Positions 1-9,755 of a DNA stretch of 46,870 nt are shown piece after piece (position 1 is the stretch's first letter; every line of letters begins with the position of its first letter). The stretch is from Pinguiococcus pyrenoidosus. Lineage: Eukaryota; Sar; Pinguiophyceae; Pinguiochrysidales; Pinguiochrysidaceae. The translations under genes and the position numbers were made by a program. Where the stretch lies: positions 2,499-49,368 of the forward strand of contig JAAMXY010001066.1 of NCBI GenBank assembly GCA_019677205.1. Reading direction: 5' to 3'. A model generated the notes under the pieces. That model made no database searches, was not told where the DNA came from, and was given only the letters and a program-made list of their open reading frames with translations.

Positions 1-926
1 GATCCCTCTGAGAAAGTGGCTGCGTCGGTGGCGTTGCAGTCAGGCATGTTGACCACGGAAGCTTTGAGACTTCCGCCGCGCACGCGACCGCCTCGGAAGC
101 ATCGGACTCTTGAGACTAGCGCTCATCGCGCAGCCACACGCGTGGTGGATGACAAGAGCTCAGAGAACGTCTCGCAAGGGGGATGACGAGGCTGCGGGAA
201 ACCGAGCTCTGGGTCCGGTCGACCCAGCGGTCAAGCGTGAGGGGGAAAGATCGGTGCAAGCTGCAGACGCTCTTCGATTGGGATTTGCCAACCTTGCCAC
301 CGCTGCTGAGCGTTGGTGCGTGCGTTGAGGTCAGCTTCGATGGCTTCGCCGGCGCCTCCTCTCATCGGCGGTCTGCTTCGAAGGAACACCGTGCCTGTCC
401 TCACTTCGAAATCGCCTTCCAGCGCGAGGTCCTCCGGCAGCCTCCGCTCGATGAGCTCCCCGCTTTGCTGCCGAGTGTGCCCTGCATCTGCCATCGTGGG
501 AAAAAAAGCGTGCTTTCGTCTTCATCTTGGCATTCCTCGACCTTCATCCCAACGCAAGCTTCTTCGACAAGCGTCCCCCGGCGGATGAAGCCGGCACGCT
601 GCGTCTGCGTCGCGTAGCTAGGGTGATAGCCCTGGTGCTTGCCGACTCGTTTTCGGCGTGTGCAAAACGCTGGGCGAGAGGGGCAAGTGGCGCGTGATTC
701 AAGCAAGAGACCTGCGCTCAACCAATGTCATTCCGTTTTTATTACCACGACCTGGGCAGAAGAACAGGGATACATCTCGGGAAGGGGTGTGCTTCAGCAA
801 TGCTCCCGAGTGACCGCACTCCGCTACGTCTGAGACACGCACAGTCGAAACCTGCATCGGGGATTCTGGGCATTCTGGGATTCTAAGGGGGGAGGAGGAG
901 AGGGGGGAAGAGAGAAGCTCAAACAG
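1..926. other. No confident gene; possible minus-strand coding fragment
   Basis: No recognisable protein family is visible here. On the minus strand, two overlapping open frames (about 401-660 and 231-494) have a slightly protein-like composition and could be exons of an unrecognised gene, joined by an intron near 490. I could not fix splice sites or a start. From about 840 to 926 the sequence is G/A-rich and probably belongs to the 3' flank of the H2B gene. Confidence 0.3.
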
Positions 927-1075
927 CTACCGAGCGAGGGCCATCATCAGGCTGGACAACCTCTGGACCGTGCGATACGAAGGACGCGGCATGAACGCAT
1001 TGAAGGTGGAAACTATAGTTTCCAGTTCCGGTGGATTTGGGTTTGTTCCGTATGGGACGTTGTTGGTTCGATTTT

Positions 1076-1511
1076 TTAGGCGCTGCTGGTGAACCTGACA
1101 AAGCAAAGCAACAAGGAAGTGTGCGTCAGCTGGCCGCTCCCACTGCAACGGCAACGGGGACACCGCGCGCTGCACGTACTTGGTCACGGCCTTGGTGCCT
1201 TCCGACACGGCGTGCTTCGCGAGCTCTCCGGGGAGCATGAGGCGCACGGCGGTTTGAATCTCGCGGGACGACAGCGTGGCCTTCTTGTTGAAGCGGGCGA
1301 GCTTTCCGGCCTCCGTGGCGATGCGCTCGAAGATGTCGTTGATGAAGGAGTTCATGATGCTCATGCCGCGCTTGGAGATGCCGGTGTCCGGGTGGACCTG
1401 CTTGAGCACCTTGTAGATGTAGCTGGAGTAGGTCTCCACGCGCTTCTTGCGGCTGCTCTTGCCGGCCTTCTTGGGCGCCTTGGCGCTCTTCTTCGACGGA
1501 GTCTTAGCCAT
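1076..1511 (-). CDS. Histone H2B
   Basis: Core histone H2B, which pairs with H2A in the nucleosome. The start is ATG at 1511, followed by a Lys/Ser/Pro-rich tail ([15 protein letters not shown]) and then the H2B fold with the family hallmarks [22 protein letters not shown] and AVTKY/F. The frame stays open past the expected end, but the family C-terminus is restored by an 85-nt intron at 1095-1179. Its donor is GTACGT and its acceptor lies in a T-rich TTTGTCAG context. The splice gives AVTK-FTSSA and a TAA at 1078-1076, for 116 residues. Reading through the intron would add an unrelated tail of about 80 residues. The gene is divergent from H2A across a 394-bp shared promoter. No metazoan-type histone 3' stem-loop is visible. 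Confidence 0.95.
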
Positions 1512-1905
1512 GGTGTCTCGGTGGGGCGGTCTGAGAACGACTTGCGAAACTTGATCAGCGGCGGCGCGTGTTGCAGCTGCTTCTGCTGCGGGATCGGTTT
1601 GTCCAGAGGTTGGCGGGAACTTTCCATTCGAACGTATTCAAAGTTCAGAATACCAACCCTTTGCACACAACCATATACACAATTCAGATACGGTAACCGT
1701 CATTTGTCCTCGGCGGACGCACAGCACCATTGAAAAAATAATAATAATTCAAAAATGATAAGAACATATTTATTGTAAGGACCATCCGTTCAAAGTTTGT
1801 CCCAGGGGTTTCGAGCCGCACTCTTGGGCTTGCTTGGGCGCCGCAGAAAGCTTCTCCACGCCAGTCTCGCGCGTACTCAAGCTCTCAAAGCACTCTCAAA
1901 GCACC
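1512..1905. promoter_or_regulatory. Shared divergent promoter of the H2A/H2B pair
   Basis: A 394-bp region separates the two divergently transcribed histone start codons, so it must hold both promoters and probably coordinates S-phase expression. A GGGGCGG element sits close to the H2B start (about 1522-1530). The middle (about 1733-1780) is strongly AT-rich, which could be a nucleosome-free core. No clear TATA or CCAAT pair was identified. The regulatory role is inferred from gene layout. Confidence 0.6.
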
Positions 1906-2280
1906 ATGTCTGGAAAGGGAAAAGGAAAGGGAGGACGCGGCTCCGCCAAGTCCACCACCCGCTCTGCCAAGGCGGGACTGCAGTTCCCCGTGGGCCGTGT
2001 GGGCCGCTACCTGAAGCAGGGCCGCTACGCCGAGCGCATCGGGTCCGGTGCCCCGGTCTACCTGGCCGCCGTGCTCGAGTACCTCTGCGCCGAGATCATC
2101 GAGCTGGCCGGAAACGCCGCCCGTGACAACAAGAAGACGCGCATCATCCCGCGTCACATCCAGCTGGCCGTGCGCAACGACGAAGAGCTCAACAAGCTCC
2201 TCAGCGAAGTCACGATCGCGGCTGGTGGTGTGCTTCCCAACATCCACAACGTCCTCCTCCCGAAGAAGAAGTCCAAGTAG
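1906..2280 (+). CDS. Histone H2A
   Basis: Core histone H2A, 124 residues, in one exon. ATG at 1906 is chosen because it opens the canonical [10 protein letters not shown] tail; the frame is open further upstream but that sequence is not histone-like. The family signatures [10 protein letters not shown], the acidic-patch region [32 protein letters not shown] and GGVLPNIH are all present. The C-terminus ends KKKSK without an SQ(E/D)-phi motif, so this is canonical H2A and not H2A.X. It is arranged head-to-head with H2B (1511) across a shared promoter. Confidence 0.97.
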   Translation: MSGKGKGKGGRGSAKSTTRSAKAGLQFPVGRVGRYLKQGRYAERIGSGAPVYLAAVLEYLCAEIIELAGNAARDNKKTRIIPRHIQLAVRNDEELNKLLSEVTIAAGGVLPNIHNVLLPKKKSK

Positions 2281-2646
2281 ACGCACTACGACCTTCGTGT
2301 AGAACGACAACAACAGTATGGTTTCCTTAGAAACCACCTTCCACGTGCTCTTGCCAAGCCCGATGAAGACCCAAGAAAAGAGAAACACCCCCCGCCAATG
2401 AACCACTTCGCCTCTCTGTAGTCTTGAGCAAGTCAGGCTTCTTGTTCACGAGTTCATGGGGCGGCGTACATGCAAAATGGGATGGTGCAGCGGATCGACT
2501 GGTGTCCCACTGCGACAGGTTTTTTATGCCACGGAAGTGCGTGAGAGGGGATCCAGCTGCTCTCTCAACAGGAGACGTAGGAGATCAGCTTCCAGCACGA
2601 AAAGAGAGTTCCTTCGCTTCTGCTCCATTGGCCCGGCCAGTGTACA
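2281..2646. other. Intergenic region between convergent genes
   Basis: These 366 bp lie between the H2A stop and the stop of the minus-strand PDZ/PA gene. They must hold both 3' untranslated regions and polyadenylation sites. The short open frames here match nothing recognisable, and I see no structured element. Confidence 0.6.
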
Positions 2647-5025
2647 TCATCCAAAGTCTGTCTCCAAGTAGGGCTCCTCGATCGCCCTCATCAGGACGTA
2701 TCGATTGGGCTGACTCTGATGGAACTGCCGCAAAGGAAAGACCGCACCGGAAGGCACCATGATGCATGGAATGCCGATCGGAGTCTGCGCCTCGGACGGG
2801 AACATCATTGGCAGAATCGTGTCGTCCGTGTTGATGACGATGAGGCCGAAGGCGCCGCCCTCCTGGGCAGCTAGGGCTTTCTCATAGAAGCCGCACCCGC
2901 CTCGACGGATTGCGACCCACATGTCTTTGATCCGGGTTTTCAGCTCCTTGGCGTTGCACAGGTCCTCTGGCGAAGAGAGCTTCACTCGCTGCAAGCCGGA
3001 GTCACCCAGAAACAGAGTGCCGGATCCCCGCGGACCCTCGCTGAGAAGAGGGCCCGACGAGGCGGACGCGAAGGGGAACACGAAATGCCCATCGCCCGCT
3101 CCCGCGTCCGTGTGAGGCAGGCGGAGGAAAAGTCGACCCCCACGGCTTGCCCGCTCACCAGACCTCAAGCTGAGCTTCTCGAGGCGTTCGTGCGGGTCGG
3201 GATCCGAGGCTGCCAGGCCCACGCTCCGAGCGGTGTCCTCGTTCCAGTGCCCGTCGACAAGTTGCTTCACGCTCTCAAAGGACTTCTTCACGTCGTCGCA
3301 CATCGGCAAATCCGCACTAGACATGCAGACGCGGGGTCAGGAACAGCAAGGCCAAGCGTCCACAAGTCGTGGAGAGGAAATGCGGCGGCGATTGAAGAAA
3401 GCGAACCTGAGGACATTCAGCGGAGGCTGGTAGGAAGTTGTGGTCGGTCCAAGGCTTATTCCCGCCGCTGCCTGCGACCGGAAATCGTCATAGAAGTAGT
3501 CCCAAAGCGCTTCGGAAACTTCCCCGCTAAGCATGGCGACGGTGGGGTCGTCCTCGGCGACGTCGCGGTCTTGGCCGCCGTCCAGGCTCATGAAGCCGGG
3601 CTCGTTGTTCCCGATGATGAGCGCGTTCAGCTTGACCCCATGCTGCGACGCCGCCTCCCGAGCAGCCTCGACTTTCGCTAGGATGGAGCAGACCCCTCGC
3701 ATGACGAAGACTGCTACGCCGTCGCGGCCATCGCCAGCTGACACGAGCCTCGCATCCTGCTCGCTGATCGCGGCACCGGCGCAGCCGAATGCATCCGAGA
3801 GGGTCAGCAGAGGAATCCTCTCGCAAGCCGCAGTGGCATTCGCGTCTCTCTCGCCGAGGCTCGCGGGCTGGCCAAACGCAGCAACAACAGAAGGAAAGGC
3901 TCCGGAGAGCAGCTCGGTCTCGTACAAGGTGACGAGGCCCATCCGGGATTCCGACGCTTGTCCGGCTCTTGTGCTTCGCACGTCCTTCTTCTCCGACACC
4001 GCGAACTCGAAGATTCGCGGCCAGCCTTGCGCCATGATCGTGTCAAATGCGAACTGGGCGTCTCGCGTAGACACGTCAATTCCATTGACCCCGACGAGCA
4101 CATCGCCGACTCGAACGCCCTTCCGAAACGCCCTGCTTCCCGGGAGGGCCTCTTTCACCGTCGGCGGCGGGTCTCTCTTTGTGAACTCCAAGGACAAGCC
4201 GATGGGCCCCTCGTCCTCAAAGCTGGCGCTGAAGTTGAAGGCTCTGCCCAGTTCCCGAGCCCGCTTGTCGGCCTGCGCTTTCTCGGCTCTGTCGCGATCC
4301 TGCTTCACCCGTTCGGCTTCCACCCTTTGCTTCTCTCGCCTCTCCCTTTCGTGCTTTTCTCTCGCCTCCTTTTTCTGCTGCTCCTTGATCTTTCGCCGCT
4401 CCTCCTCGAGCAGCTTGGCTTCCTCCGCCTCTCGCCGCTGTTTCTCTTGTCGCCTGATCCGTCGCTCGCGTTCGCGCTCCTGCTCTTCAGCCGCCTTGGC
4501 CGCCGCCTCTGCACGATGCTCCGCTTCCTCCTTCGCCTTCATCTCCCGGCCCTCCAGCAGCCTCGTCCGAGTCGCTCCATGAGGCCGCAGTGTGATGGTG
4601 TGTGGATTCAGGATCTGCAGCTTCACGAACGTCGCATCCTCGGACGAGTTCTCGTCCAGGACTGGAATCACTATGGAATCCATCTTCTCCTCCGAAAGCG
4701 CCTTGACGCTCTCCTGAAACGTGCGGTTCACCAATGGCTCTCCATTGACCTCGACCACCGTGACCTACGAAGAGGAAGGGAAGCGAGAGAAGGCAAAATG
4801 AAGAACATGAGCGCTTCGCGACAGAACAAAAAAGAATATGAAGGTACTTCGGCTTACCTCCTCGAGAGTTAGGTCGCTTGCGTCGAGAGAGTACCCATGC
4901 TCTGCAAATCGAAGCCGCAGTGGCTGTTTCAGCAGCGCGGCCGGTAGTTGAAAGTCAACATCGTCGTTTGCTGATCCAAGTCGAACTTGGAGCAGAAGGG
5001 AGAATCCCAAGATCTTGTGCCACAT
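2647..5025 (-). CDS. PDZ- and PA-domain protein with central coiled coil
   Basis: Predicted 731-residue protein from three exons: 5025-4858, 4764-3407 and 3316-2647. The introns are 93 nt (donor GAG|GTAAGC, acceptor CGTAG) and 90 nt (CTCAG|GTTCGC to TCTAG), and both keep frame. Domain order: a first PDZ-like domain split by intron 1 (about residues 10-85); a long Arg/Glu/Lys-rich coiled coil (about 125-225); a second PDZ (about 230-310, core IGLSLEF and VGDVLVGVNG); then two protease-associated (PA)-like folds, one around VFVMRGVCSILAKVEAA and one around WVAIRRGGCGFYEKALAAQ. PDZ and PA domains bind peptides or proteins; no catalytic domain is visible, so a scaffold or adaptor role is inferred. 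The N-terminus (MWHKILGFSLLLQ) is mildly hydrophobic, but a signal peptide is not convincing. It is divergent from the primase gene. Confidence 0.8.
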
Positions 5026-5352
5026 CTGTCGCCGTTGCGTCCCTATCCCTTTGCGGACGAAATCGGGGCTACATCTTGATGCGCAGCTAAGAACACGCGG
5101 TTCGGAACCGGCAGCTCGCGTAAAGCTTCGAAATCGTGCCGATCCAAAGTGTGCGCCACAGCGAGGTTTTTTGATTTGACCTCTTGTGTCCTTCTGTCAT
5201 AGCTCCATGGTACTCCTCTCTAGCCAGTACAAACGTTATACAACCTTTTACTTTTTAATTTTCTACTCCTAAAATTCTGAGCTCGCTTCAATAGGTACAG
5301 TCGCTACTCCAGTAGGCAGTTACCGCAGTTTTCCCGCCCTTTTCAAATCAAA
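5026..5352. promoter_or_regulatory. Divergent promoter region of PDZ/PA gene and primase
   Basis: A 327-bp gap between two outward-facing genes. It contains an AT-rich stretch at about 5225-5280 in otherwise GC-rich DNA. It probably carries both core promoters; no specific factor site is assigned. Confidence 0.45.
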
Positions 5353-6804
5353 GTGAAGTGGAGAGTCGGAGATCCTTTTCCGCGACATCTCTGGGATCCT
5401 CGTGTGGCAGGACACGTGAAGACAATGACTTTGGCTGAGAACGACACGGAAGAGGCACCGATGGACGTGGCAGCGACGGCTGCAACGAAGGCGGCGAAGC
5501 CCATGCAGTCCGAGTTCTCGCCCGAGCTGCTCCGCGTCTACTATGCGCGACTGTTTCCTTACAGAGAGATGTTTCAGTGGATGTCGCATGGGAATGATCC
5601 GGACAGCAGCAGCCCACTCGTGGAGAAGGACTACTTCCTGCGTCGGGAGATCTGCTTCACGCTCAAGGACGACGTGTACGTGCGCTACAACTGCTTCCGC
5701 GACGCGGCGGAGTTCCAGGCCGGTCTGCAGAAGAGGCAGCCTTACAAGATCGATGTGGGTGCCGTCTTTTCGCTTCCGCCGCGCGACCACAAGACGGTGC
5801 GGCCAGGCGCCTTTCAGCCGGTGGAGCGAGAGCTCATCTTCGATATCGATCTCACGGACTACGACGACGTCCGGCGGTGCTGCCAGGGCGCAAAGATTTG
5901 CAACCGCTGCTGGCGGCTGATGGTGACGTCTGTCAATGTCCTTGACGAGGCGCTGCGGGAGGACTTCGGCTTCAAGCACATCTTTTGGGTCTACTCAGGA
6001 CGCCGCGGTGTCCACTGCTGGGTCAACGACAAGGAGGCCCGAGCGCTGCCAAACGACGCCCGCGCTTCTCTGGTGGACTTTCTCTCCGTGCACTGTGGCA
6101 ACGAGAACACCACGGAGAAGACGAATCTGCGCTTCCCGCTGCATCCCTCGTTGAAGCGAGCCTATGGGCAGATGGTGCACGACTTCCCCAGAGACATCTT
6201 GTGCGAAGAAGGCCAGGGCTACTTTGAGGACCTCGAGGGCTGCGAGAAGATCTTGAAGACCATGCCGTCCAAGGAGATGGCGAACGAGCTGATGCGGCGC
6301 TGGAGCTCAGCAACGGATGTAAGCACGGCAGAGGAGAAATGGGCCGAGCTGTGCAACTGCATCTCCATGCGGGAGTCCGGCGGGAGAGCGCAGAGGCGCA
6401 AGTCTGCTGCCGACTACCAAGCGCTGGAGGAATGGAAGACGAAGCTCGTCTTCGAGTACATGTACCCGAGGTTGGATGCGAATGTGTCCAAGACGCAGAA
6501 CCACTTGCTCAAGTCCCCGTGGTCAATCCACCCCAAGACAGGACGTGTTTGCGTGCCGTTCCTCGCTACAGAAGTGACCAAGCTTGATCCGTTCGCAGTA
6601 CCGACGGTCCGCACCCTGTGCGACGAGATCGATGCCTACGGTGCCGAGCATGCGGAAGAGGAGGAGCAACAAGAGACGCCAGACGTCGACAAGACCAGCA
6701 TGGCAAGCTACCTCGCGCTGTGGAAGCGCCACTTCCTCGACGGCCTGTACTCGGACATCCGAAAAGAGAGGCGTGACCAGATGGATGAGAGGCTAGAATT
6801 CTAG
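5353..6804 (+). CDS. PRIM1: DNA primase catalytic small subunit (PRIM1/Pri1)
   Basis: Catalytic subunit of the DNA polymerase alpha-primase complex, which makes the RNA primers for nuclear DNA replication. The single exon encodes 483 residues, slightly longer than the usual 410-450 because of an N-terminal extension. An in-frame ATG at 5425 (MTLAENDTEE) is an alternative start. Visible family features: the catalytic pair FDIDLTDYDD (about residues 163-172, first two metal-binding aspartates), the zinc-binding cluster CCQGAKICNRCW immediately after it, the nucleotide-binding SGRRGVHCWV motif (about 216-225), and the third catalytic Asp in YPRLDANVSK (about 375) followed by NHLLKSPWSIHPKTGR. 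All key residues are present, so the enzyme should be active. It is convergent with CDC20. Confidence 0.96.
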   Translation: MKWRVGDPFPRHLWDPRVAGHVKTMTLAENDTEEAPMDVAATAATKAAKPMQSEFSPELLRVYYARLFPYREMFQWMSHGNDPDSSSPLVEKDYFLRREICFTLKDDVYVRYNCFRDAAEFQAGLQKRQPYKIDVGAVFSLPPRDHKTVRPGAFQPVERELIFDIDLTDYDDVRRCCQGAKICNRCWRLMVTSVNVLDEALREDFGFKHIFWVYSGRRGVHCWVNDKEARALPNDARASLVDFLSVHCGNENTTEKTNLRFPLHPSLKRAYGQMVHDFPRDILCEEGQGYFEDLEGCEKILKTMPSKEMANELMRRWSSATDVSTAEEKWAELCNCISMRESGGRAQRRKSAADYQALEEWKTKLVFEYMYPRLDANVSKTQNHLLKSPWSIHPKTGRVCVPFLATEVTKLDPFAVPTVRTLCDEIDAYGAEHAEEEEQQETPDVDKTSMASYLALWKRHFLDGLYSDIRKERRDQMDERLEF

Positions 6805-6856
6805 GCAACTTCTCGCAATCTCTCGCAATTTCTAGCAACTTCTGGCGTTCTAGGCG
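6803..6856. repeat. Short imperfect tandem repeat after the primase stop
   Basis: Imperfect copies of a roughly 10-bp unit (tctcgcaatc / tctcgcaatt / tctagcaact) begin at the primase stop codon, in the 3' region between convergent primase and CDC20. This looks like replication slippage in an untranslated region; no function is inferred. Confidence 0.6.
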
Positions 6857-7037
6857 CTTCGGAATAGTGCAGAGAAAGTGTGAAGTGAGCTGGACATGGC
6901 CGCGGAAGGCTGGCTCGATCTACGTGATGGGGCATTCATAAATGCCAGGGATATCATGCCGGTGACCAACTCCGCCAGAAATGTTCTCTCCTTGATGTCC
7001 ATGGTACGGTCGGGAAACTCCTAAGCTTACTCACCTC

Positions 7038-8384
7038 TTACCTGATGTGCATCACCCGATTCAAGCTACGTTGTCCTCGAGGAGCCGCTGAAGATTTCGT
7101 CTTACCTTTCCGCCCGCTGCCAAATACCGACCAAAACCGGAGCGTCTCATCACCTGCCGCTGAAAGGACACGCTCGCCGTCCGGAGAGACTTCAAGATGC
7201 AAAATTCGGCCGGTGTGGCCCGTTAATTCCTTAATTGAACACATGGCTGGGTACTTCCACAGCCGTAGCGAGTTCGAGTTGCCGTGGGACGACAGGATCT
7301 CCTTCTCGTGCGGGTTCCACTGGAGCGCGCACACCTGGCTGCCAGTGTCGATGCTGTTCAGCATGGCACCGGTGGATGCCTGCCAGAACTTGATGCACCG
7401 GTCCGCCGTACCACCCCCGCTCGCCAGCAAGTTCCGCTCATGCGGCGACCAAGCCAGTGCTTTCACAGCGGCTTGATGCTCCGTCAGAGCGTGAAACGGC
7501 CTGGACGTCGACCGCCCAGTGCTCGAGGCATCCCAGATGCTCAGCAAGTTGTCGTTGCCCCCGGAAGCGAGATAGCTCCCGTCCGGCGACCAACGAAGGC
7601 CACAGACCTCTTGCTCGTGCGCACACCAGGTGCTCACGTTGTGATTGCGGATGCGCACATCGTGGTTCACGATCGTGGTGTCCGCGGAGCCCGAGCTCAG
7701 GATGTGCTCATTCCAGGCCAGGGCGCCAACCCTGCCTGCGTGGCCATCCATGCCTCTCACTTGCTTCGCCTTGGTCACATCCCAGAGCTGCGTCTCCGAG
7801 GCGGAGGTGCCGATGGCGATGTGGCTGCCGCCTTGCTGAATCCAGGACACGCTGGAGATGTACTGGGACTCGTCCTCCAGGGTCATCAGCTCGTCGATCT
7901 GGCCGGACGCCGCGTCCCAGAGGTACACAGACGGCCCCAGGGCGACCGCCACCACGTTGGCCTTGCTCCAGGAGATCAGGTTGAGGTAGTAGTCGTCGCG
8001 CAGGTCGGGGGCATCGAGGATGCGCAGGGGTGCCGATGGGATGTGTCTGCTGCTCTTCACGGGCTTGTCCGCGACGGCCTTGTTCTGGGTGTAAAGGACT
8101 CGGAGATGGTTCTGGTAACCGTCTTTCGGCGCGGGCGCCTTGTTCTTGAACGCCAGAACACGGACGTCGTTCTCTTTACTCAGATACTCTTGATCTTTGC
8201 TGCGCTCCATACCAGCGCGACTCGGGATGAACCGATCCTCGTCCGCGTCCGAGCTGCCGCAGTCCGACGACGCGGTCGACGCGAGCGCCTTCCGCTGCCA
8301 TCGCGGCAAGCGCGAGGTCGCCACAGGGGCGTCGAAGCTCAGGAGGGACTCGATCTCCGCTATCTCCGTCGCCGAGGTAGCCAT
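7038..8384 (-). CDS. CDC20: CDC20, WD40 activator of the anaphase-promoting complex
   Basis: Substrate-recruiting activator of APC/C, and the target of the spindle checkpoint. The 448-residue protein starts at ATG 8384; the upstream frame is open but of low complexity. Motifs in order: C-box DRFIPSR (residues 50-56), which binds APC/C; a KEN box (70-72); a Mad2-binding-like segment VRVLAFKNKAP; GYQNHLRVLY; then RILDAPDLRDDYYLNL leading into seven WD40 blades (SSVSWI, GHAGRVGALAWN, EVCGLRWSPDGSYLASGGNDN, AVKALAWSPH, GHTGRILHLEVSPDGERV). The C-terminus ends in Ile-Arg, the IR tail that docks on APC3. The Mad2-like segment and YQN..VLY block favour CDC20 over CDH1/FZR. The stop codon lies inside a good splice-donor-like sequence (CAG|GTAAGA), but the IR tail argues that translation ends here. 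Confidence 0.95.
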   Translation of the reverse strand: MATSATEIAEIESLLSFDAPVATSRLPRWQRKALASTASSDCGSSDADEDRFIPSRAGMERSKDQEYLSKENDVRVLAFKNKAPAPKDGYQNHLRVLYTQNKAVADKPVKSSRHIPSAPLRILDAPDLRDDYYLNLISWSKANVVAVALGPSVYLWDAASGQIDELMTLEDESQYISSVSWIQQGGSHIAIGTSASETQLWDVTKAKQVRGMDGHAGRVGALAWNEHILSSGSADTTIVNHDVRIRNHNVSTWCAHEQEVCGLRWSPDGSYLASGGNDNLLSIWDASSTGRSTSRPFHALTEHQAAVKALAWSPHERNLLASGGGTADRCIKFWQASTGAMLNSIDTGSQVCALQWNPHEKEILSSHGNSNSLRLWKYPAMCSIKELTGHTGRILHLEVSPDGERVLSAAGDETLRFWSVFGSGRKGKTKSSAAPRGQRSLNRVMHIR

Positions 8385-8933
8385 GGGCGTTGGGAAGCGG
8401 TTGCGGGGCTGTCTTGAGCGGTTTGAAGGGCGAGAGTGGCGAAGAGTCTCCGATGCGGGTGTGCAGCGGAGGTCTGCGCAGCGTTTCGGAGAAGGGCAGT
8501 GGCGAGGGTCGCTTGAGATAGGGAGGTGAGTTGGAGCGAAGCCGGCGCGATCCGAAGCGGGTTGGATTTGGTACTCTAGGATAAATATAAGCGTATCTGA
8601 AGGCCTTTGGAGAAGAAGCAACGGTCATTTGGCCCTGTTTTTACATAAACATTGCTTTTCAATATATCTACTTTACATCAAAATGTGAAAAACAAAAATT
8701 ACTAAAATATTCACATCCAATTACCATGCCTCCTTGCGCACCTTGGTCCGCAATTTCCGTAATACTACAGTCAAACTACTATGTTCATCACAATCTAAGA
8801 ATACCAGTAGTCGTCGGTACTCATGTATCTGTTTCTTCAGCTTCAGCTTCAGCTTCATTCTCCATTTCTCCCGCGCAAGTGACGTTCATCGGGCGTTCAA
8901 GCTTCGCGGTGGAGGAGAGCTGCGTAGTGAGGC
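8385..8933. promoter_or_regulatory. Divergent promoter region of CDC20 and ispF
   Basis: 549 bp between two outward-facing genes. The CDC20 side is GC-rich. About 8580-8760 is strongly AT-rich and is the likely core promoter zone. A short run of CTTCAG hexamers lies at about 8833-8857, just before ispF. No factor site is assigned. Confidence 0.45.
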
Positions 8934-9755
8934 ATGGCTCGCATTGTGCTGCTCTCGATCTTGGTTTCCACCTTCGGCCTGTGCGTGGGTTTCTCGCCTC
9001 AGCTGTGTTCCAGGAGACGCGTGCCTGGCGGGCTCAAGTGAGTTTCCCGCCATTTCGCGCTTGAAACCGAGAAGAGTACGAGTCTCAGTCGCATATGAAC
9101 GCAGAGCGACGCAGGAAGTCGCTGAGGAGCCACTGCTGAGGATTGGCCACGGATTCGACATCCATCGCATGGCGCCCGGAAAGAAGCTGGTCATTGGAGG
9201 CGTGACGATCGACTTCGAACTGGGCGTCGAGGCCCATTCCGACGGCGATGTGATCTATCACAGCGTCGTCGACGCAATCCTGGGCGCACTAACGCTTCCC
9301 GACATTGGCCAGCTCTTCCCGGATAATGACCCAGAGTGGTCTGGTGCGTGTGACCAAGAGATTCGCGCGAGGGCGCAGATGAGTCTCACGCAACAAACGC
9401 CAAAACCGCACAGGAGCGGACTCGAGCATCTTCATGAAGGAGGCGTACAAGCGCATGGACGCGCGGGGCTATCGCATCGGCAACGTGGACGTCACGTTGA
9501 TCCTCCAGAAGCCAAAGGTAAAGGATTTCAAGCCACTGATGAAGGACAACATCGTCGAGCTGCTGCATACCACCCCGGATCGCGTCAATGTGAAGGCCCG
9601 GTACGTCCCAGAAGTCGCGTATCGTAGTGCCAGGATGATCAGCCTACTCATGCCCCATCCGACTGGCTCTCAGGACCCACGAGAAGGTCGATAGCGTTGG
9701 AGAGAGCCGAGCGCTGTCCTGTCACGTAGTTACGATTCTCGAACGGAAACCCTGA
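8934..9755 (+). CDS. ispF: Plastid 2-C-methyl-D-erythritol 2,4-cyclodiphosphate synthase (IspF)
   Basis: Fifth enzyme of the plastid MEP isoprenoid pathway, converting CDP-ME 2-phosphate to the cyclic diphosphate. Four exons: 8934-9037, 9105-9343, 9414-9600 and 9674-9755, separated by introns of 67, 70 and 73 nt, all GT-AG and all frame-keeping, giving 203 residues. The acceptor of intron 1 could instead be at 9074 (37 nt); 9104 matches the other intron sizes. The presequence [23 protein letters not shown] is a signal peptide followed by an F-containing ASAFAP-like site and a basic stretch (CSRRR), as needed for complex red plastids. The mature enzyme shows IGHGFDIHR and HSDGDVIYH (metal-binding Asp/His residues), [28 protein letters not shown] and the expected C-terminal end. 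Confidence 0.94.

Noticed and set aside
183-617. Plus-strand frame of 144 codons near the left edge
   Set aside because: Its composition is Ser/Arg/Pro-rich with no domain, and the opposite strand looks slightly more protein-like; neither is convincing.
8385-8621. Upstream extension of the CDC20 frame
   Set aside because: 79 codons of low-complexity Pro/Arg/Ser sequence with no family similarity; ATG 8384 gives a typical CDC20 N-terminus.
9038-9074. Alternative 37-nt first intron in ispF
   Set aside because: It is frame-compatible, but much shorter than the other introns in this gene (70 and 73 nt); the 67-nt version ending at 9104 fits better.
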